Notes: generated from the letters alone by a model not told the origin. A DNA stretch of 64,000 nt from Fragilaria crotonensis (GCA_022925895.1 JAKSYS010000108.1:1-64000), one strand, 5' to 3'; counted from the stretch's first letter, positions 45,237 to 57,325 are shown. A program made the numbers and translations.

Positions 45237-46779
45237 ACGCCTTGCATCCCGTCCACCGAGAACACGAGAGGGGTGAAGGTACGGCGTCGCGCAATGCAGA
45301 GCGCGCCGTACTTGTCCTTCTTCTCTTTCTCGTGGCGCAGGAGGACCTTCTCCGGGGTCGTGTTGCGATTCGAGGGGGCGTCGGTGTCGGTGACGCGGAC
45401 GTCGAATATCGCCGTGGTGCCTCGGGTCCAGAACCCATGGACAGCGATGTCGCCGCGGAGCTCTGGGGTGGTTCGGTGCGGTTGGCGCCTGCCGCTCGCA
45501 CGTCCTGACTTGGTTGGATTAGGGGCTCGTCAGAGACCGTGGAGGGGGTGTACGCTTGTCCGCAAAGGAGTCCCCATGTCGCCACGAGGTCGTTGTGGCG
45601 GTGGAGGATCAGGCCTCCTTTGCGACAGGACATGGCGTGCTCCGTCGTGAAGCGTTCGCCACAGCCGTCGCATCGGGGCGGGAGAGATGCTGGCGTCAGG
45701 CCGAAGCGGAGGCGGACGCCATCTCGGAATTCTTCTGCCGAAAGGTCGGAGCCGTTCAGAAGGCTCGGCAGGGTGGAGAGCCAGGCACCGGTCGCCGCCG
45801 ACCGTACGATGCGTCGCTTCTCCAGGGGTCGCGAGCTCGCGAGTATCGCGTCCAAGCGGCTCGCGTGGACGCGAGACCGGCTCGCCTTCGCCGCGAGGCG
45901 ACCTCTGGAAGCGTCGCGCTTGTGCTCCGTAGCACAGAGCCTGTCGCCCGTCACCAGGGACCCTTGGAGGAGGGTCGTGCTCTCCTTCGACGCCGCGAAG
46001 CAGAACTCGCCTGTGGTCGTCGGGTCCGGGATGCCCAAGCCTCCCAGTCGCGTCGGGAGAGCGAGGAGAGGGCGGAGTTTGGCAACCTCCTCGACCGTGG
46101 TGGCGAGGAGAGCCGGCAGGAAGACAGTTGCGATGGCAGCCTCCAGCGGTGCGAAGGCAGGCGCGATGTCTGGCGTCACGCGCTGGAGGTACTGCCACTC
46201 CGCCTGGAGTGACTGCGACAGACCGGCGTAGGCGGTCTGTGGGTACCTCCTCGCCGCCGCCGCGAGGCTGTGGACCCCCTCGATCCATTGCTGGACTTGG
46301 GGGTCCACCCATGCCGCCTCGGCGGCGCCCGATCCCACGAAGCCGCCCAGGTAGCGGTGTCCCTCCTCGTGTCGGAAGTTGAATTCCGCGAGGGGCACGA
46401 GGGCAGGTGGCGGGGTCGCGAGCGGGACGATGAGGATAGACTTGTCCGGCTCGGGGAAGTAACCCCGGCGCGGCCCAAGGTCGAGAAGGAGTCGCTGAGC
46501 CTCAGCGATGCCGTCGACAGGGCCTGCCATGGCCGCGTCGTCCGCGTACCATGGTTGGGCGACCGTGGGGACTCGCTCTCGAATGGTCTCGGCGAGCGGC
46601 GTCAGCGCGAGTCCGTAGAGCACCATGGAGAGGGGGTCGCCTTGCGTGACCCCCTCTCGTGAGAGGATGATCTCACAGTCGCCCCCGCGTCGTCGCAGGA
46701 GGAGTTGGGCCGAATGCCGGTAGCAGTTGAAGCTAAACCGGGCGCCGTTGGCCCAACGGTGGCGCACGGTCCAGAGCAT
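45208..46779 (-). CDS. LINE copy 1: RT palm to CCHC knuckle, 523-residue frame
   Basis: This frame shows the RT loop LSREGVTQGDPLSMVLYG, the catalytic YADDAA, then the thumb, a basic linker, LPSLLNGSDLSAEEFRDGV and the CCHC knuckle CDGCGERFTTEHAMSC followed by RHND. These are the marks of LINEs that use a restriction-like endonuclease (R2, CRE and relatives). After the RHND motif the frame leaves the endonuclease reading, which continues in another frame (RGDIAVHGFWTRGTTAIFDV). Confidence 0.8.
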   Translation of the reverse strand: MLWTVRHRWANGARFSFNCYRHSAQLLLRRRGGDCEIILSREGVTQGDPLSMVLYGLALTPLAETIRERVPTVAQPWYADDAAMAGPVDGIAEAQRLLLDLGPRRGYFPEPDKSILIVPLATPPPALVPLAEFNFRHEEGHRYLGGFVGSGAAEAAWVDPQVQQWIEGVHSLAAAARRYPQTAYAGLSQSLQAEWQYLQRVTPDIAPAFAPLEAAIATVFLPALLATTVEEVAKLRPLLALPTRLGGLGIPDPTTTGEFCFAASKESTTLLQGSLVTGDRLCATEHKRDASRGRLAAKASRSRVHASRLDAILASSRPLEKRRIVRSAATGAWLSTLPSLLNGSDLSAEEFRDGVRLRFGLTPASLPPRCDGCGERFTTEHAMSCRKGGLILHRHNDLVATWGLLCGQAYTPSTVSDEPLIQPSQDVRAAGANRTEPPQSSAATSLSMGSGPEAPRRYSTSASPTPTPPRIATRPRRRSSCATRKRRRTSTARSALRDAVPSPLSCSRWTGCKAWRLPPLRGG

Positions 46780-48954
46780 GGCCTTGCGGCCGAGCTCGTT
46801 GAAGCCGTTGGTCGCGTCGACCAGGAGGACGGCCGAGGCCTCCGCCGAGGAGAGGCCACGTCGTCGGCGATGGCCTCGAAGGCCTCGTCCAGCGTCATGT
46901 CGGCGAGGGGACGGGGGCAGTGCAGCCGTCGGAGGCCGGGCGCCTGCGTGAGGGGGTCGTCGGCAACCTGCGAGTCAGGGGCGGGCGGGGATCAGCGAGG
47001 GTCAGCGAAGACGTCACGCACGGCGTGGACGGCGCCTTCGATGCCGGCCTGAAGGCCGGCGCACAGGTTGAGTTGCCGCACGCAGCCGTCGCCTGCGAGC
47101 CGATTGCCTTCAAGAGGCATTTGGCCCACAGGCGACGGTACACTTCGCCGATGCCGACCGGGCGAGTGCCTGGTTGCTTGTCAAGCGCAACCAGGCGATT
47201 CGCCATCACGGCGCGGTAGGCTGCCCAAGGCGGCGAGGTGTTGGCGAGCCAGTTGGTCCAGGCCGCCATCTCCTCGCAGCGCCTCGGACTCGTCCGAAGC
47301 GAAGAAGCCAGTTGGCGAGGTCGACGGCGTCGGTGCCGCCGGGCCGGCGGCGCCTGCGAGCCGTGAGGAGATCGCCTCCACGTCGTCCTGTGTATGCACA
47401 CAGGGACGGGGGCAGGGAGATCGGGATAGGGCTCGAAAGCCCCATCCGCATCGCCCACAGAGGTCGGGTCGCGGAGGGCAGGGTGCTTCTCTTGAAGCAC
47501 CTGCCAGACCGGTCGACCTGCCTTCGAGCAGAGGTCGTCAGGCTGGCGGACGCCGCCGCCGGAGCGGTCGGTGAGCGTCCGCACGGCGGAACGAAGTCTG
47601 CCGGAGAGGACGCGTGCGTTGAAGGAACGCGCCTGCGCCTCTTCGTCGGGTGGACGGGAGGAGGGTTGTCGAAAGGACTTCCTCAGCGTCGTCGACCAAG
47701 GCCTTGAAGTGGCCTTGGTCCCACAAGTCCATTCGTTGCGCGAGGCGCGAACGAATGTCCTTGGCGCGACGAACCCTGGTGTCGTCTGCAACACTGTTGC
47801 GACGAACACCAGGCGTTCGAGTTCCATCGGCGTTCGCGTACGCCCGGAACTCGGAGGTGAGGATGGCAAGGAAACGCCGCCCCACTCTACCAGCGGGGCC
47901 TGGTAGCGTGTGGTGGCGATTTGTGCCATCCTCCTCCATCGGCGCTGCCAGAGCGCGTCATCGGAGAAGCCGCCATGGAGATGCGTCCCGTCGTTATCGT
48001 GGACGTGATCTCCGTAGGCGGAATCCAGAAGGCGATCTGCCGCGGTTACGAAGTAGCCGGGCAGATCGGCCCCGCGTCCGGCGTTACTGCCGGCCGGGGC
48101 CGCCTCTGATCGTCCCGTGCAGTGGCGTTGGCCCTATTGGCCGCCGCTGTCACGGGGACAAGCAGGAATCGGGTCCTCGCCAGCGTTGGCGGCCGTCTCT
48201 GTATCCGTCGGGGCGGGCAAGGAGGGGACGTCGTTGTCGTCGTCAGGCGGCGGAGCGGGGGCCCGATCCAGTGGCTCCGGGGTCATGCCGACGTCATCGT
48301 CGACGTCGATCGTCGATGCGGATGGTTGTCGGGATGTCGGGGAAAGCGCTGGGGGGATCTCGGTCGCGGTCAGAGCGGCAGCTGGTGGGGCAGATTCGGT
48401 TGCTGGGGTGTGTTCTGTGGGCGCAGTGGCGCTGGGACTGGCGAAGAAGCATCGGAGGGTCGCTGTTGTCGGCGTTGGCAGCGGCGCTCGCTTGTTCTGG
48501 CAGTTGTTGAAGCAGCTGCACGAAGTGCAGCGCCTGTTCGCAACTCGGCAGGGACAAGCGGCAGAGCGAGCTGTCGGCCGTGACAGAGCACAGGTCGACG
48601 ATCTGGAGCAGTCACAGCAGCGCTGAAGGACTTGTCGCTGTCGACGCTGCGGTGGTTCAGAGTTGAACCATCGTCTGCGTCGACGTGCGAGTCGTCATGC
48701 AACGGCTGCGGACGGACAGAGGACGGACGCTCGCGCGTTGTACCGTGGGTACGAGCGCGCTACGCGTCGAGGAGTTTTGAATTTCCTGGCGCGCGGTTGG
48801 CAACATGAGGCGACGATGACCGACACCGTCGATCACCGCCGTTACAGCTCTGTTCGCTGTCGTTCCTCGGCCGTTGCCCCTCGCATCGCCATTCACACTC
48901 ATGACACTGCACAGCAAAGTTCTCGTCGGCTTGACTTGACGACAACTCCAATGT

Positions 48955-48968
48955 GGTGTGTGTGTGTT
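48955..48968. repeat. (GT)n between copies 1 and 2
   Basis: About seven GT units, the shortest junction of the array. Confidence 0.85.
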
Positions 48969-49157
48969 GGGTGCTATGTATGTTACGTGTAGCTAAACTA
49001 GGGATGTGTGTATGAATGGGCCGGTACAACAGTGCCGTAGGCATCGCGTAGCGGTGCGCCAGTGCTATACATCCGAAAGTCTTGAATCCGGGGCGTGCGC
49101 CATGGGGATGCGTCGTTCGGCAGCGGGAGCGGCGGCAGGGGCAAAGGGGCACGTCAG

Positions 49158-50062
49158 TTACATGCGGTAGAGGCCGAGGCCCGCGCCGCAGTCCCAGATC
49201 GGGGAAGGGGTACGGCGCATCGGGTTGCGATCGGCGCGTAGGCAGCGGCTCGCGGAGCGAACCAGGGCGATCGCGAGGCGGGATCGTACGAAGCCACACA
49301 CTTCGGAGTACGATCGCCTCCACTTGGAAGCAAGGCTGGAGGCTAGCCGCCGCGAAGCGGCGGTAGCCTCCACGCCTGCATCCCATCCACCGAAAACACA
49401 AGGGGAGTGAAGGTACGGCGTCGCGCAATGCAGAGGGCGCCGTATTTGGCCTTCTTCTCCGCCTCGTGTCGCTGGAGGACCTTCGCCGGAGCGGTGTTGC
49501 GATTCGAGGGGGCATCCGTGTCGGTGACTCGGACATCAAAGATCGCCGTGGTGCCTCGGGTCCAGAAGCCGTGGACAGCGATGTCGCCTCGGAGTTCTGG
49601 GGTGGGCTCGGTGCGGTTGGCGCCCGCCGCCTGCACGTCCTGACTCGTTTGGATGAGGGCTCGTCAGAGACTGTGGAGGGTGTGCGCCTGTCCGCAAAGC
49701 TGTCCCCACGTCGCCACGAGGTCGTTGTGGCGGTGGAGGATCAGCCCTCCTTGCGACAGGACATGGCGTGCTCCGTCGTGAAGCGTTCGCCACATCCGTC
49801 GCATCGGGTGGAGAGATGTTGGCGTCAGGCCGAAGCGGAGGCGGACGCCGTCTCGGAACTCTTCGTCCGAGAGGTCGGAGCCGTTGAGAAGGCTCGGCAA
49901 GGTGGAGAGCCAGGCGCCGGTCGCCGCCGACCGTACGATGCGTCGCTTCTCCAGTGGACGCGAGCTCGCGAGGATCGCGTCCAGCGGCTCGCGTGACGCG
50001 AGACCGGCTCGCCTTCGCCGCGAGGCGACCTCGGGAAGCGTCACGCCGGTGCTCCGTAGCAC
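49158..50062 (-). pseudogene. LINE copy 2: CCHC knuckle, restriction-like endonuclease and tail (frame-broken)
   Basis: Three frames share this part. 49664-50062 has LPSLLNGSDLSDEEFRDGV and the knuckle region with GGLILHRHNDL. 49343-49636 has LRGDIAVHGFWTRGTTAIFD followed by VRVTDTD and KYGALCIARRRTFTPLVFSV, the acid and lysine pattern of the LINE endonuclease. 49158-49373 has the tail RRLASSLASKWRRSYSEV and FVRSRLAIALVRS. All domains are recognisable, with two or three one-base frame changes. Confidence 0.8.
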
Positions 50063-50077
50063 AGAGCCTGTCGCCCG

Positions 50078-52987
50078 TCACCAGGACCCCTGGAGGAGGG
50101 TCGTGCTCTCCTTCGACGCCGCGAAACAGAAGTCGCCTGTGGTCGTCGGGTCTGGGATGCCCAGGCCTCCCAGTCGCGTCGGGAGAGCGAGGAGGGGGCG
50201 AAGTTTGGCAACCTCCTCAACCGTTGTGGCGAGGAGGGCCGGCAGGAAGACAGTCGCGATGGCAGCCTCCAGCGGTGCGAAGGCTGGCGCGATGTCTGGC
50301 GTCACGCGCTGGAGGTACTGCCACTCCGCCTGGAGTGACTGCGACAGACCGGCGTAGGCGGTCTGTGGGTACCTCCTCGCTGCCGCCGCGAGGCGGTGGA
50401 CACCCTCGATCCATTGCTGGACCTGAGGGTCCACCCATGCCGCCTCGGCGGCGCCCGATCCCACGAAGCCACCGAGGTAGCGATGTCCCTCCTCGTGTCG
50501 GAAGTTGAACTCCGCGAGGGCTGCAAGGGCAGGTGGCGGGGTCGCGAGCGGGACGATGAGGATCGACTTGTCCGGCTCGGGGAAGTATCCCCGGCGCGGC
50601 CCAAGGTCGAGAAGGAGGCGCTGAGCCTCAGCGATGTCGTCGATGGGGCCTGCCATGGCCGCGTCGTCCGCGTACCATGGTTGGGCGACCGTGGGGACTC
50701 GCGCTCGAAGCGTCTCGGCGAGCGGCGACAGCGCGAGTCCGTAGAGCACCATGGAGAGGGGGTCGCCTTGCGTGACCCCCTCTCGCGAGAGGATGATCTC
50801 GCAATCTCCTCCGCGCCGTCGCATGAGGAGTTGGGCGGAGTGCCGGTAGCAGTTGAAACTGAACCGTGCCCCGTTGGCCCACGTGTGACGCACGGTCCAT
50901 AGCATGGCCTTGCGGCCGAGCTCGTTGAAGCCGTTGGTCGCGTCGACCAAAAGGACGGCCGAGGCTTCAGCCGAGGAGAGGCCTACGTCGTCGGCGATGG
51001 CCTCGAAGGCCTCGTCCAGCGTCATGTCCGCGAGGGGGACGGGGGGTGGCGCAGTCACCAGTGGCTCGGGAGCCTGCGTGAGGGGGTCATCGTCGGAGTG
51101 CTGGTCTGGTGGCGGTGTAGGAATCAAGGAGGGGTCGGCGAAGACGTCACGCACGGCGTGTACGGCGCCTTCGATGCCTGCCTGGAGGCCGGCACACAGG
51201 TTGTAGTTGCCGCATGCGGCGGTTGCCTGTGAGCCAATTGCCTTCAGCAGGCATTTGGCCCACAGGCGACGGTACACTTCGCCGATGCCGACCGGGCGAG
51301 TGCCTGGTTGCTTGTCAAGGGCGACCAGGCGATTCGCCATGACTGCCCGATAGGCTGCCCAAGGCGGCGAGGTGTTGGCGAGCCAGTTGGTCCAGGCCGC
51401 CATCTCCTCTCGCAGCGCTTCGGACTCTCGTCCGAAACGGAGAAGCCAGTTGGCGAGGTCGACGGCGTCAGTACCGCCGGGGCCGGCGGCACCTGAGAGC
51501 CGTGAGGCGATCGCCTCCACGTCGTCCTGTGTAGTGCACACAGGGACGGGGGCAGGGAGATCGGGATAGGGCTCGAAAGCCCCATCCGTATCGCCCACAG
51601 AAGTCGGGTCGCGGAGGGCAGGGTGCTTCTCTTGAAGCACCTGCCAGACCGGTCGACCTGCCTTCGAGCAGAGGTCGTCTGGCTGGCGGACGCCGCCACC
51701 GGAGCGGTCGGTGAGTGTCCGCACGGCAGAGCGAAGTCTGCCGGAGAGGACGCGTGCGTTGAAGGAACGCGCCTGCGCCTCTTCGTCGGGTGGACGGGAG
51801 GAGGGTTGTCGAGACTGGACTTCCCCCTCAGCGTCGTCGACCAAGGCCTTGAAGTGGCCTTGGTCCCACAAGTCCATTCGTTGCGCGAGGCGCGAACGAA
51901 TGTCCTTGGACCGACGAACTCCTGGTGTCGTCTGCAGCACTGTTGCGACAAACACCAGGGGTCGTTCCGAGTTCCATCGGCGTTCGCGGACGCCGCGGAA
52001 TTCGGAGGTGAGGATGGTTAGGAATCGCCTCCCCACTCTCCCAGCAGGGGCCTGGTAGCGTGTGGTGGCGATTTGTGCCATCCTCCTCCATCGGCGCTGC
52101 CAGAGCGCGTCATCGGAGAAGCCGCCGTGGAGATGCGTCCCGTCGTTGTCGTGGACGTGATCTCCATAGGCGGAATCCAGAAGGCGATCTGCCGCGGTTA
52201 CGAAGTAGCCGGGCAGATCGGCCCCCGCGTCCGGCGTTACTGCCGGTCCGGGGGCCGCCTCTGGATCGTCCCGTGCAGTGGCGTTGGCCCTATTGGCCGC
52301 TGCCACTGTCACGGGGGGACAAGCAGGAATCGGGTCCTCGCCAGCGTTGGCGGCCGTCTCTGTATCCGTCGGGGCGGGCAAGGAGGGGTCGTCATTGTCG
52401 TCTTCAGGCGTCGGAGCGGGGGCCCGATCCAGTGGCTCCGGGGTCATGCCGACGTCACCGTCGACGTCAGTCGTTGCGGTTTGTTGTCGGGTTGTCTGGG
52501 AAGGCGCTGGGGGGATCTCGGTCGCGGTCGGAACGGCAGCTGGAGGGGCGGATTCGATTGCTGGGGTGGGCTCTGTGGTCGCAGTTGCGCCGGGACTGGT
52601 GAAGAAGCATCGGAGGGTCGCTGTGTCGGCGGCGGCAGCGGCGCTCGCTTGTTCTGGCAGTTGTTGAAGCAGCTGCACGAAGTGCAGCGCTTGTTCGCAA
52701 CTCGGCAGGGACAAGCTGTGAGCGAGCTGTCGGCCGTGCCAGGGCACAGGTCGATGATCTCGAGCAGTCGCAGCAGCGCTGGAGGACTTGTCGCTGGCGA
52801 CGCAACGGTGGTTCGCGAGTGGAACCATCGTCGTCGTTTTGTAGCGACTCATCACTCTCCAGCAGCTGCGGACGGACAGAGGACGGACGCTCGCGCGTTG
52901 TACCGGAGGGTACGAGCGCGCTACGCGTCGAGGAGTTTTGAATTTCCTGGCGCGCGGTTGGCAACATGAGGCGACGATGACCGACAC
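50078..52987 (-). CDS. LINE copy 2: linker and reverse transcriptase, 969-residue frame
   Basis: The longest coding stretch of the array. After a low-complexity linker come FSDDALWQRRWRRM, LAQRMDLWDQGHFKALVDDA, GIGEVYRRLWAKCLLKAIG, the palm VLLVDATNGFNELGRKAML, LSREGVTQGDPLSMVLYG, catalytic YADDAA (50657-50674) and LGGLGIPDPTTTGDFCFAA of the thumb. The N-terminal cysteine motif is in another frame, so at least one frame change lies upstream, and another cuts the frame after the thumb. The first codon is not ATG, so the left limit is nominal. Confidence 0.8.
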   Translation of the reverse strand: MSVIVASCCQPRARKFKTPRRVARSYPPVQRASVRPLSVRSCWRVMSRYKTTTMVPLANHRCVASDKSSSAAATARDHRPVPWHGRQLAHSLSLPSCEQALHFVQLLQQLPEQASAAAAADTATLRCFFTSPGATATTEPTPAIESAPPAAVPTATEIPPAPSQTTRQQTATTDVDGDVGMTPEPLDRAPAPTPEDDNDDPSLPAPTDTETAANAGEDPIPACPPVTVAAANRANATARDDPEAAPGPAVTPDAGADLPGYFVTAADRLLDSAYGDHVHDNDGTHLHGGFSDDALWQRRWRRMAQIATTRYQAPAGRVGRRFLTILTSEFRGVRERRWNSERPLVFVATVLQTTPGVRRSKDIRSRLAQRMDLWDQGHFKALVDDAEGEVQSRQPSSRPPDEEAQARSFNARVLSGRLRSAVRTLTDRSGGGVRQPDDLCSKAGRPVWQVLQEKHPALRDPTSVGDTDGAFEPYPDLPAPVPVCTTQDDVEAIASRLSGAAGPGGTDAVDLANWLLRFGRESEALREEMAAWTNWLANTSPPWAAYRAVMANRLVALDKQPGTRPVGIGEVYRRLWAKCLLKAIGSQATAACGNYNLCAGLQAGIEGAVHAVRDVFADPSLIPTPPPDQHSDDDPLTQAPEPLVTAPPPVPLADMTLDEAFEAIADDVGLSSAEASAVLLVDATNGFNELGRKAMLWTVRHTWANGARFSFNCYRHSAQLLMRRRGGDCEIILSREGVTQGDPLSMVLYGLALSPLAETLRARVPTVAQPWYADDAAMAGPIDDIAEAQRLLLDLGPRRGYFPEPDKSILIVPLATPPPALAALAEFNFRHEEGHRYLGGFVGSGAAEAAWVDPQVQQWIEGVHRLAAAARRYPQTAYAGLSQSLQAEWQYLQRVTPDIAPAFAPLEAAIATVFLPALLATTVEEVAKLRPLLALPTRLGGLGIPDPTTTGDFCFAASKESTTLLQGSW

Positions 52988-53115
52988 CGTCGATCACCGC
53001 CGTTACAGCTCTGTTCGCTGTCGTTCCTCGGGCGTTGCCCCTCGCGGCACCATTCACACTCATGACACTACACAAAGGCTCTCTCGTCGGCTTGACTTGA
53101 CGACAACTCCGATGT

Positions 53116-53116
<1 letters not shown>

Positions 53117-53167
<51 letters not shown>
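53117..53167. repeat. (GT)n between copies 2 and 3
   Basis: About 25 uninterrupted GT units, the longest junction. Confidence 0.9.
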
Positions 53168-53168
<1 letters not shown>

Positions 53169-56100
53169 TGTATGTTACGTGTGACTAAGCTATGCTATGT
53201 GTGATTGAGGTGTGTATGAATGGGCCGGTACAACAGTGCCGTAGGCATCGCGTAGCGGTGCGCCAGTGCTATACATCCGAAAATCGAGAATCCGGGGCGT
53301 GCTCCATGGGATGCGTCGTTCGGCAGCGGGATCGGGGGCAGGGGCGAGGGGCACATCAGTTACATGCGATAGAGGCCGAGGCCCGCTCCGCAGTCCCAGA
53401 TCGGGGAGGGGGTTCGGCGCATCGGGTTGCGATCGGCGCGGAGGCAGCGGCTCGCGGAGCGAACCAGGGCGATCGCGAGGCGCGATCGTACGAAGCCACA
53501 CACTTCGGAGTACGATCGCTTCCATTTGGAAGCAAGGCTGGAGGCTAGCCGCCGCGAAGCGGCGGTAGCCTCCACGCCTTGCATCCCGTCCACCGAGACA
53601 CGAGAGGGGTGAAGGTACGGCGTCGCGCAATGCAGAGCGCGCCGTATTTGTCCTTCTTCTCTTTCGTGGCGCAGGAGGACCTTCTCCGGGGTGTTGCGAT
53701 TCGAGGGGCGTCCGTGTCGGTGACGCGGACATCGAAGATCGCCGTGGTGCCTCGGGTCCAGAACCCGTGGACAGCGATGTCGCCGCGGAGTTCTGGGGTG
53801 GTTCGGTGCGGTTGGCGCCTGCCGCCTGCACGTCCTGACTCGTTGGATGAGGGGCGTCAGAGACTGTGGAGGGTGTGCGCCTGTCCGCAAAGCTGTCCCC
53901 ATGTCGCCACGAGGTCGTTGTGGCGGTGGAGGATCAGCCCTCCTTTGCGACAGGACATGGCGTGCTCCGTCGTGAAGCGTTCGCCGCATCCGTCGCATCG
54001 GGGTGGGAGAGATGTTGGCGTCAGGCCGAAGCGGAGGCGGACGCCGTCGCGGAACTCTTCATCCGAGAGGTCGGAGCCGTTCAGAAGGCTCGGCAGGGTG
54101 GAGAGCCAGGCACCGGTCGCCGCCGACCGTACGATGCGTCGCTTCTCCAGGGTCGCGAGCTCGCGGATCGCGTCCAGCGGCTCGCACGGACGCGAGACCG
54201 GTTCGCCTTCGCCGCGAGGCGACCTCTGGAAGCGTCGCGCCTGTGCGCCGTAGCACAGAGCCTGTCGCCCGTCACCAGGGACCCTTGAGGAGGGTCGTCT
54301 CCTTCGACGCCGCGAAGCAGAACTCGCCTGTGGTCGTCGGGTCTGGGATGCCCAATCCTCCCAGTCGCGTGGGAGAGCGAGGAGGGGCGGAGTTTGGCAA
54401 CCTCCTCGACCGTAGTGGCGAGGAGAGCCGGCAGGAAGACAGTCGCGATGGCAGCCTCCAGCGGTGCGAAGGCGGGCGCGATGTCTGGCGTCACGCGCTG
54501 GAGGTACTGCCACTCCGCCTGGAGTGACTGTGACAGACCGGCGTAGGCGGTCTGTGGGTACCTCCTCGCCGCCGCCGCGAGGCTGTGGACCCCCTCGATC
54601 CATTGCTGGACTTGGGGGTCCACCCATGCCGCCTCGGCGGCGCCCGATCCCACGAAGCCGCCCAGGTAGCGGTGCCCTTCCTCGTGTCGGAAGTTGAATT
54701 CCGCGAGGGACACGAGGGCAGGTGGCGGGGTCGCGAGCGGGACGATGAGGATCGACTTGTCCGGCTCGGGGAAGTAGCCCCGGCGCGGCCCAAGGTCAAG
54801 AAGGAGGCGCTGAGCCTCAGCGATGCCGTCGACAGGGCCTGCCATGGCCGCGTCGTCCGCGTACCATGGCTGGGCGACCGTGGGGACTCGCGCTCGAAGG
54901 GTCTCGGCGAGCGGCGTCAGCGCGAGTCCGTAGAGCACCATGGAGAGGGGGTCGCCTTGCGTGACCCCCTCTCGCGAGAGGATGATCTCGCAGTCGCCCC
55001 GCCGTCGCAGGAGGAGTTGGGCCGAGTGCCGGTAGCAGTTGAAACTGAACCGGGCACCGTTGGCCCAGCGGTGGCGCACGGTCCAGAGCATGGCCTTGCG
55101 GCCGAGCTCGTTGAAGCCGTTGGTCGCGTCGACCAGGAGGACGGCCGAGGCCTCAGCCGAGGAGAGCCCACGTCGTCGGCGATGGCCGCGAAGGCCTCGT
55201 CCAGCGTCATGTCGGCGAGGGGACGGGGGCAGCGCAGCCGTCGGAGCCTCGGGCCTGCGTGAGGGGTCGTCGGCGGCCTGCGAGTCAGGGGGCGGGCAGG
55301 GATCAGCGAGGGGTCGGCGAAGACGTCGCGGACGGCGTGGACGGCGCCCTCAATGCCGGCCTGAAGGCCGGCGCAGAGGTTGAAATTGCCACACGCAGCC
55401 GTCGCCTGCGAGCCGATTGCCTTCAAGAGGCATTTGGCCCACAGGCGACGGTACACCTCGCCGATGCCAACCGGGCGAGTGCCTGGTTGCTTGTCGAGCG
55501 CAACCAGGCGATTCGCCATCACGGCGCGGTAGGCCGCCCAGGGCGGCGAGGTGTTGGCGAGCCAGTTCGTCCAGGCCGCCATCTCCTCTCGTAGCGCCTC
55601 GGACTCTCGTCCGAAGCGAAGTAGCCAGTTGGCGAGGTCGACGGCATCGGTGCCGCCGGGTCCGGCGGCGCCGGCGAGCCGCGAGGAGATTGCCTCCACG
55701 TCATCCTGTGTGACATGCACAGGGACGGGGGCAGGGAGATCGGGATAGGGCTCGAAAGCCCCATCGGCATCGCCCACAGAGGTCGGGTCGCGGAGAGCAG
55801 GGTGCTTCTCTTGAAGCACCTGCCAGACCGGTCGACCTGCCTTCGAGCAGAGGTCGTCAGGCTGGCGTACGCCACCGCCGGAACGGTTGGTGAGCGTTCG
55901 CACGGCGGAACGAAGTCTGCCGGAGAGGACGCGTGCGTTGTAGGAACGAGCTTGCGCCTCTGCGTCGGGTGGACGGGAGGAGGGTTGTCGAGAAAGGACT
56001 TCCCCCTCGGCGTCGTCGACCAAGGCCTTGAAGTGGCCTTGGTCCCACAAGTCCATTCGTTGCGCGAGGCGCGAACGAATGTCCTTGGCGCGACGAACCC

Positions 56101-57295
56101 CTTGTGTCGTCTGCAACACTGTTGCGACGAACACCAGGGGGCGTTCCGAGTTCCAGCGGCGTTCGCGTACGCCCCGGAACTCGGACGTGAGGATGGCAAT
56201 GAAACGCCGCCCCACTCTACCAGCGGGGGCCTGGTAGCGGGTGGTGGCGATCTGTGCCATCCTCCTCCATCGGCGCTGCCACAGCGCGTCATCGGAGAAG
56301 CCGCCATGGAGATGCGTCCCGGCGTTATCGTGGACGTGGTCTCCGTAGGCGGAATCCAGAAGGCGATCTGCCGCGGTTACGAAGTAGCCGGGCAGATCGG
56401 CCCCCGCGTCCGGCGTTACTGCCGGTCCGGGGGCCGCCTCTGGATCGTCCCGTGCAGTGGCGTTGGCCCTATTGGCCGCTGCCACTGTCACGGGGGGACA
56501 AGCAGGAATCGGGTCCTCGCCAGCGTTGGCGGCCGTCTCTGTATCCGTCGGGGCGGGCAAGGAGGGGTCGTCGTTGTCGTCGTCGGGCGTCGGAGCGGGG
56601 GTCCGATCCAGTGGCTCCGGGGTCATGCCGACGTCACCGTCGACGTCGATCGTCGATGCGGATGGTTGTCGGGATGTCGGGGAAAGCGCTGGGGGGATCT
56701 CGGTCGCGGTCGGAACGGCAGCTGGTGGGGCGGATTCGATTGCTGGGGTGGGCTCTGTGGTCGCAGTGCGCTGGGACTGGTGAAGAAGCATCGGAGGGTC
56801 GCTGTTGTCGGCGGCGGCAGCGGCGCTCGCTTGTTCTGGCAGTTGTTGAAGCAGCTGCACGAAGTGCAGCGCCTGTTCGCAACTCGGCAGGGACAAGCTG
56901 TGAGCGAGCTGTCGGCCGTGACAGAGCACAGGTCGACGATCTGGAGCAGTCGCAGCAGCGCTGAAGGACTTGTCGCTGTCGACGCAACGGTGGTTCGCGA
57001 GTTGAACCATCGTCTGCGTCGACGTGCGAGTCGTCATGCAACGGCTGCGGACGGACAGAGGACGGACGCTCGCGCGTTGTACCGTGGGTACGAGCGCGCT
57101 ACGCGTCGAGGAGTTTTGAATTTCCTGGCGCGCGGTTGGCAACATGAGGCGACGATGACCGACACCGTCGATCACCGCCGTTACAGCTCTGTTCGCTGTC
57201 GTTCCTCGGGCGTTGCCCCTCGCGGCACCATTCACACTCATGACACTGCACAGCAAAGTTCTCGTCGGCTTGACTTGACGACAACTCCAATGTGG
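53168..57295 (-). mobile_element. RLE-type LINE, array copy 3 (type A)
   Basis: About 4.13 kb with all parts of the family. Long frames are 54917-57256 (779 residues, linker and early RT), 54081-55091 (RT palm with YADD at 54846-54863, thumb), 53857-54627 (ending in the CCHC knuckle and RHND) and 53360-53998 (ending in the conserved tail). The frame changes are one base each. The end variants match copy 1. Confidence 0.88.
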
Positions 57296-57325
57296 TGTGT
57301 GTGTGTGTGTGTGCTGTGTGTGTGT
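57296..57325. repeat. (GT)n between copies 3 and 4
   Basis: About 15 units with an interruption (GCTGTG). Confidence 0.85.

Larger units (their letters stand above)
44821..48955 (-). mobile_element. RLE-type LINE, array copy 1 (type A)
   Basis: First of four head-to-tail copies, read right to left, about 4.13 kb and much richer in GC than its flanks. It has the same parts as copy 2: N-terminal cysteine motif, RT (catalytic YADD at 46531-46548), CCHC knuckle and endonuclease. The longest frame is 45208-46779, running from the RT palm through RCDGCGERFTTEHAMSC. Several frame changes break the rest. Its 3' end variant (AAAATCGAGAA) and 5' end variant (CTGCACAGCAAAG) are shared with copy 3, not with copies 2 and 4. 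Confidence 0.88.
48969..53116 (-). mobile_element. RLE-type LINE, array copy 2 (type B), the least broken
   Basis: About 4.15 kb. The single protein of this element would be about 1,250 residues: a cysteine motif CPCRVANKRCTSCSC...C near the N-terminus (about 52,625-52,700), a proline/aspartate-rich linker, RT, CCHC knuckle (about 49,740-49,810), a PD-(D/E)XK-type endonuclease (about 49,420-49,600) and a conserved basic tail ending at 49158. The 3' region (48969-49157) has no poly-A and runs into (GT)n. The 5' and 3' end variants match copy 4. Confidence 0.88.
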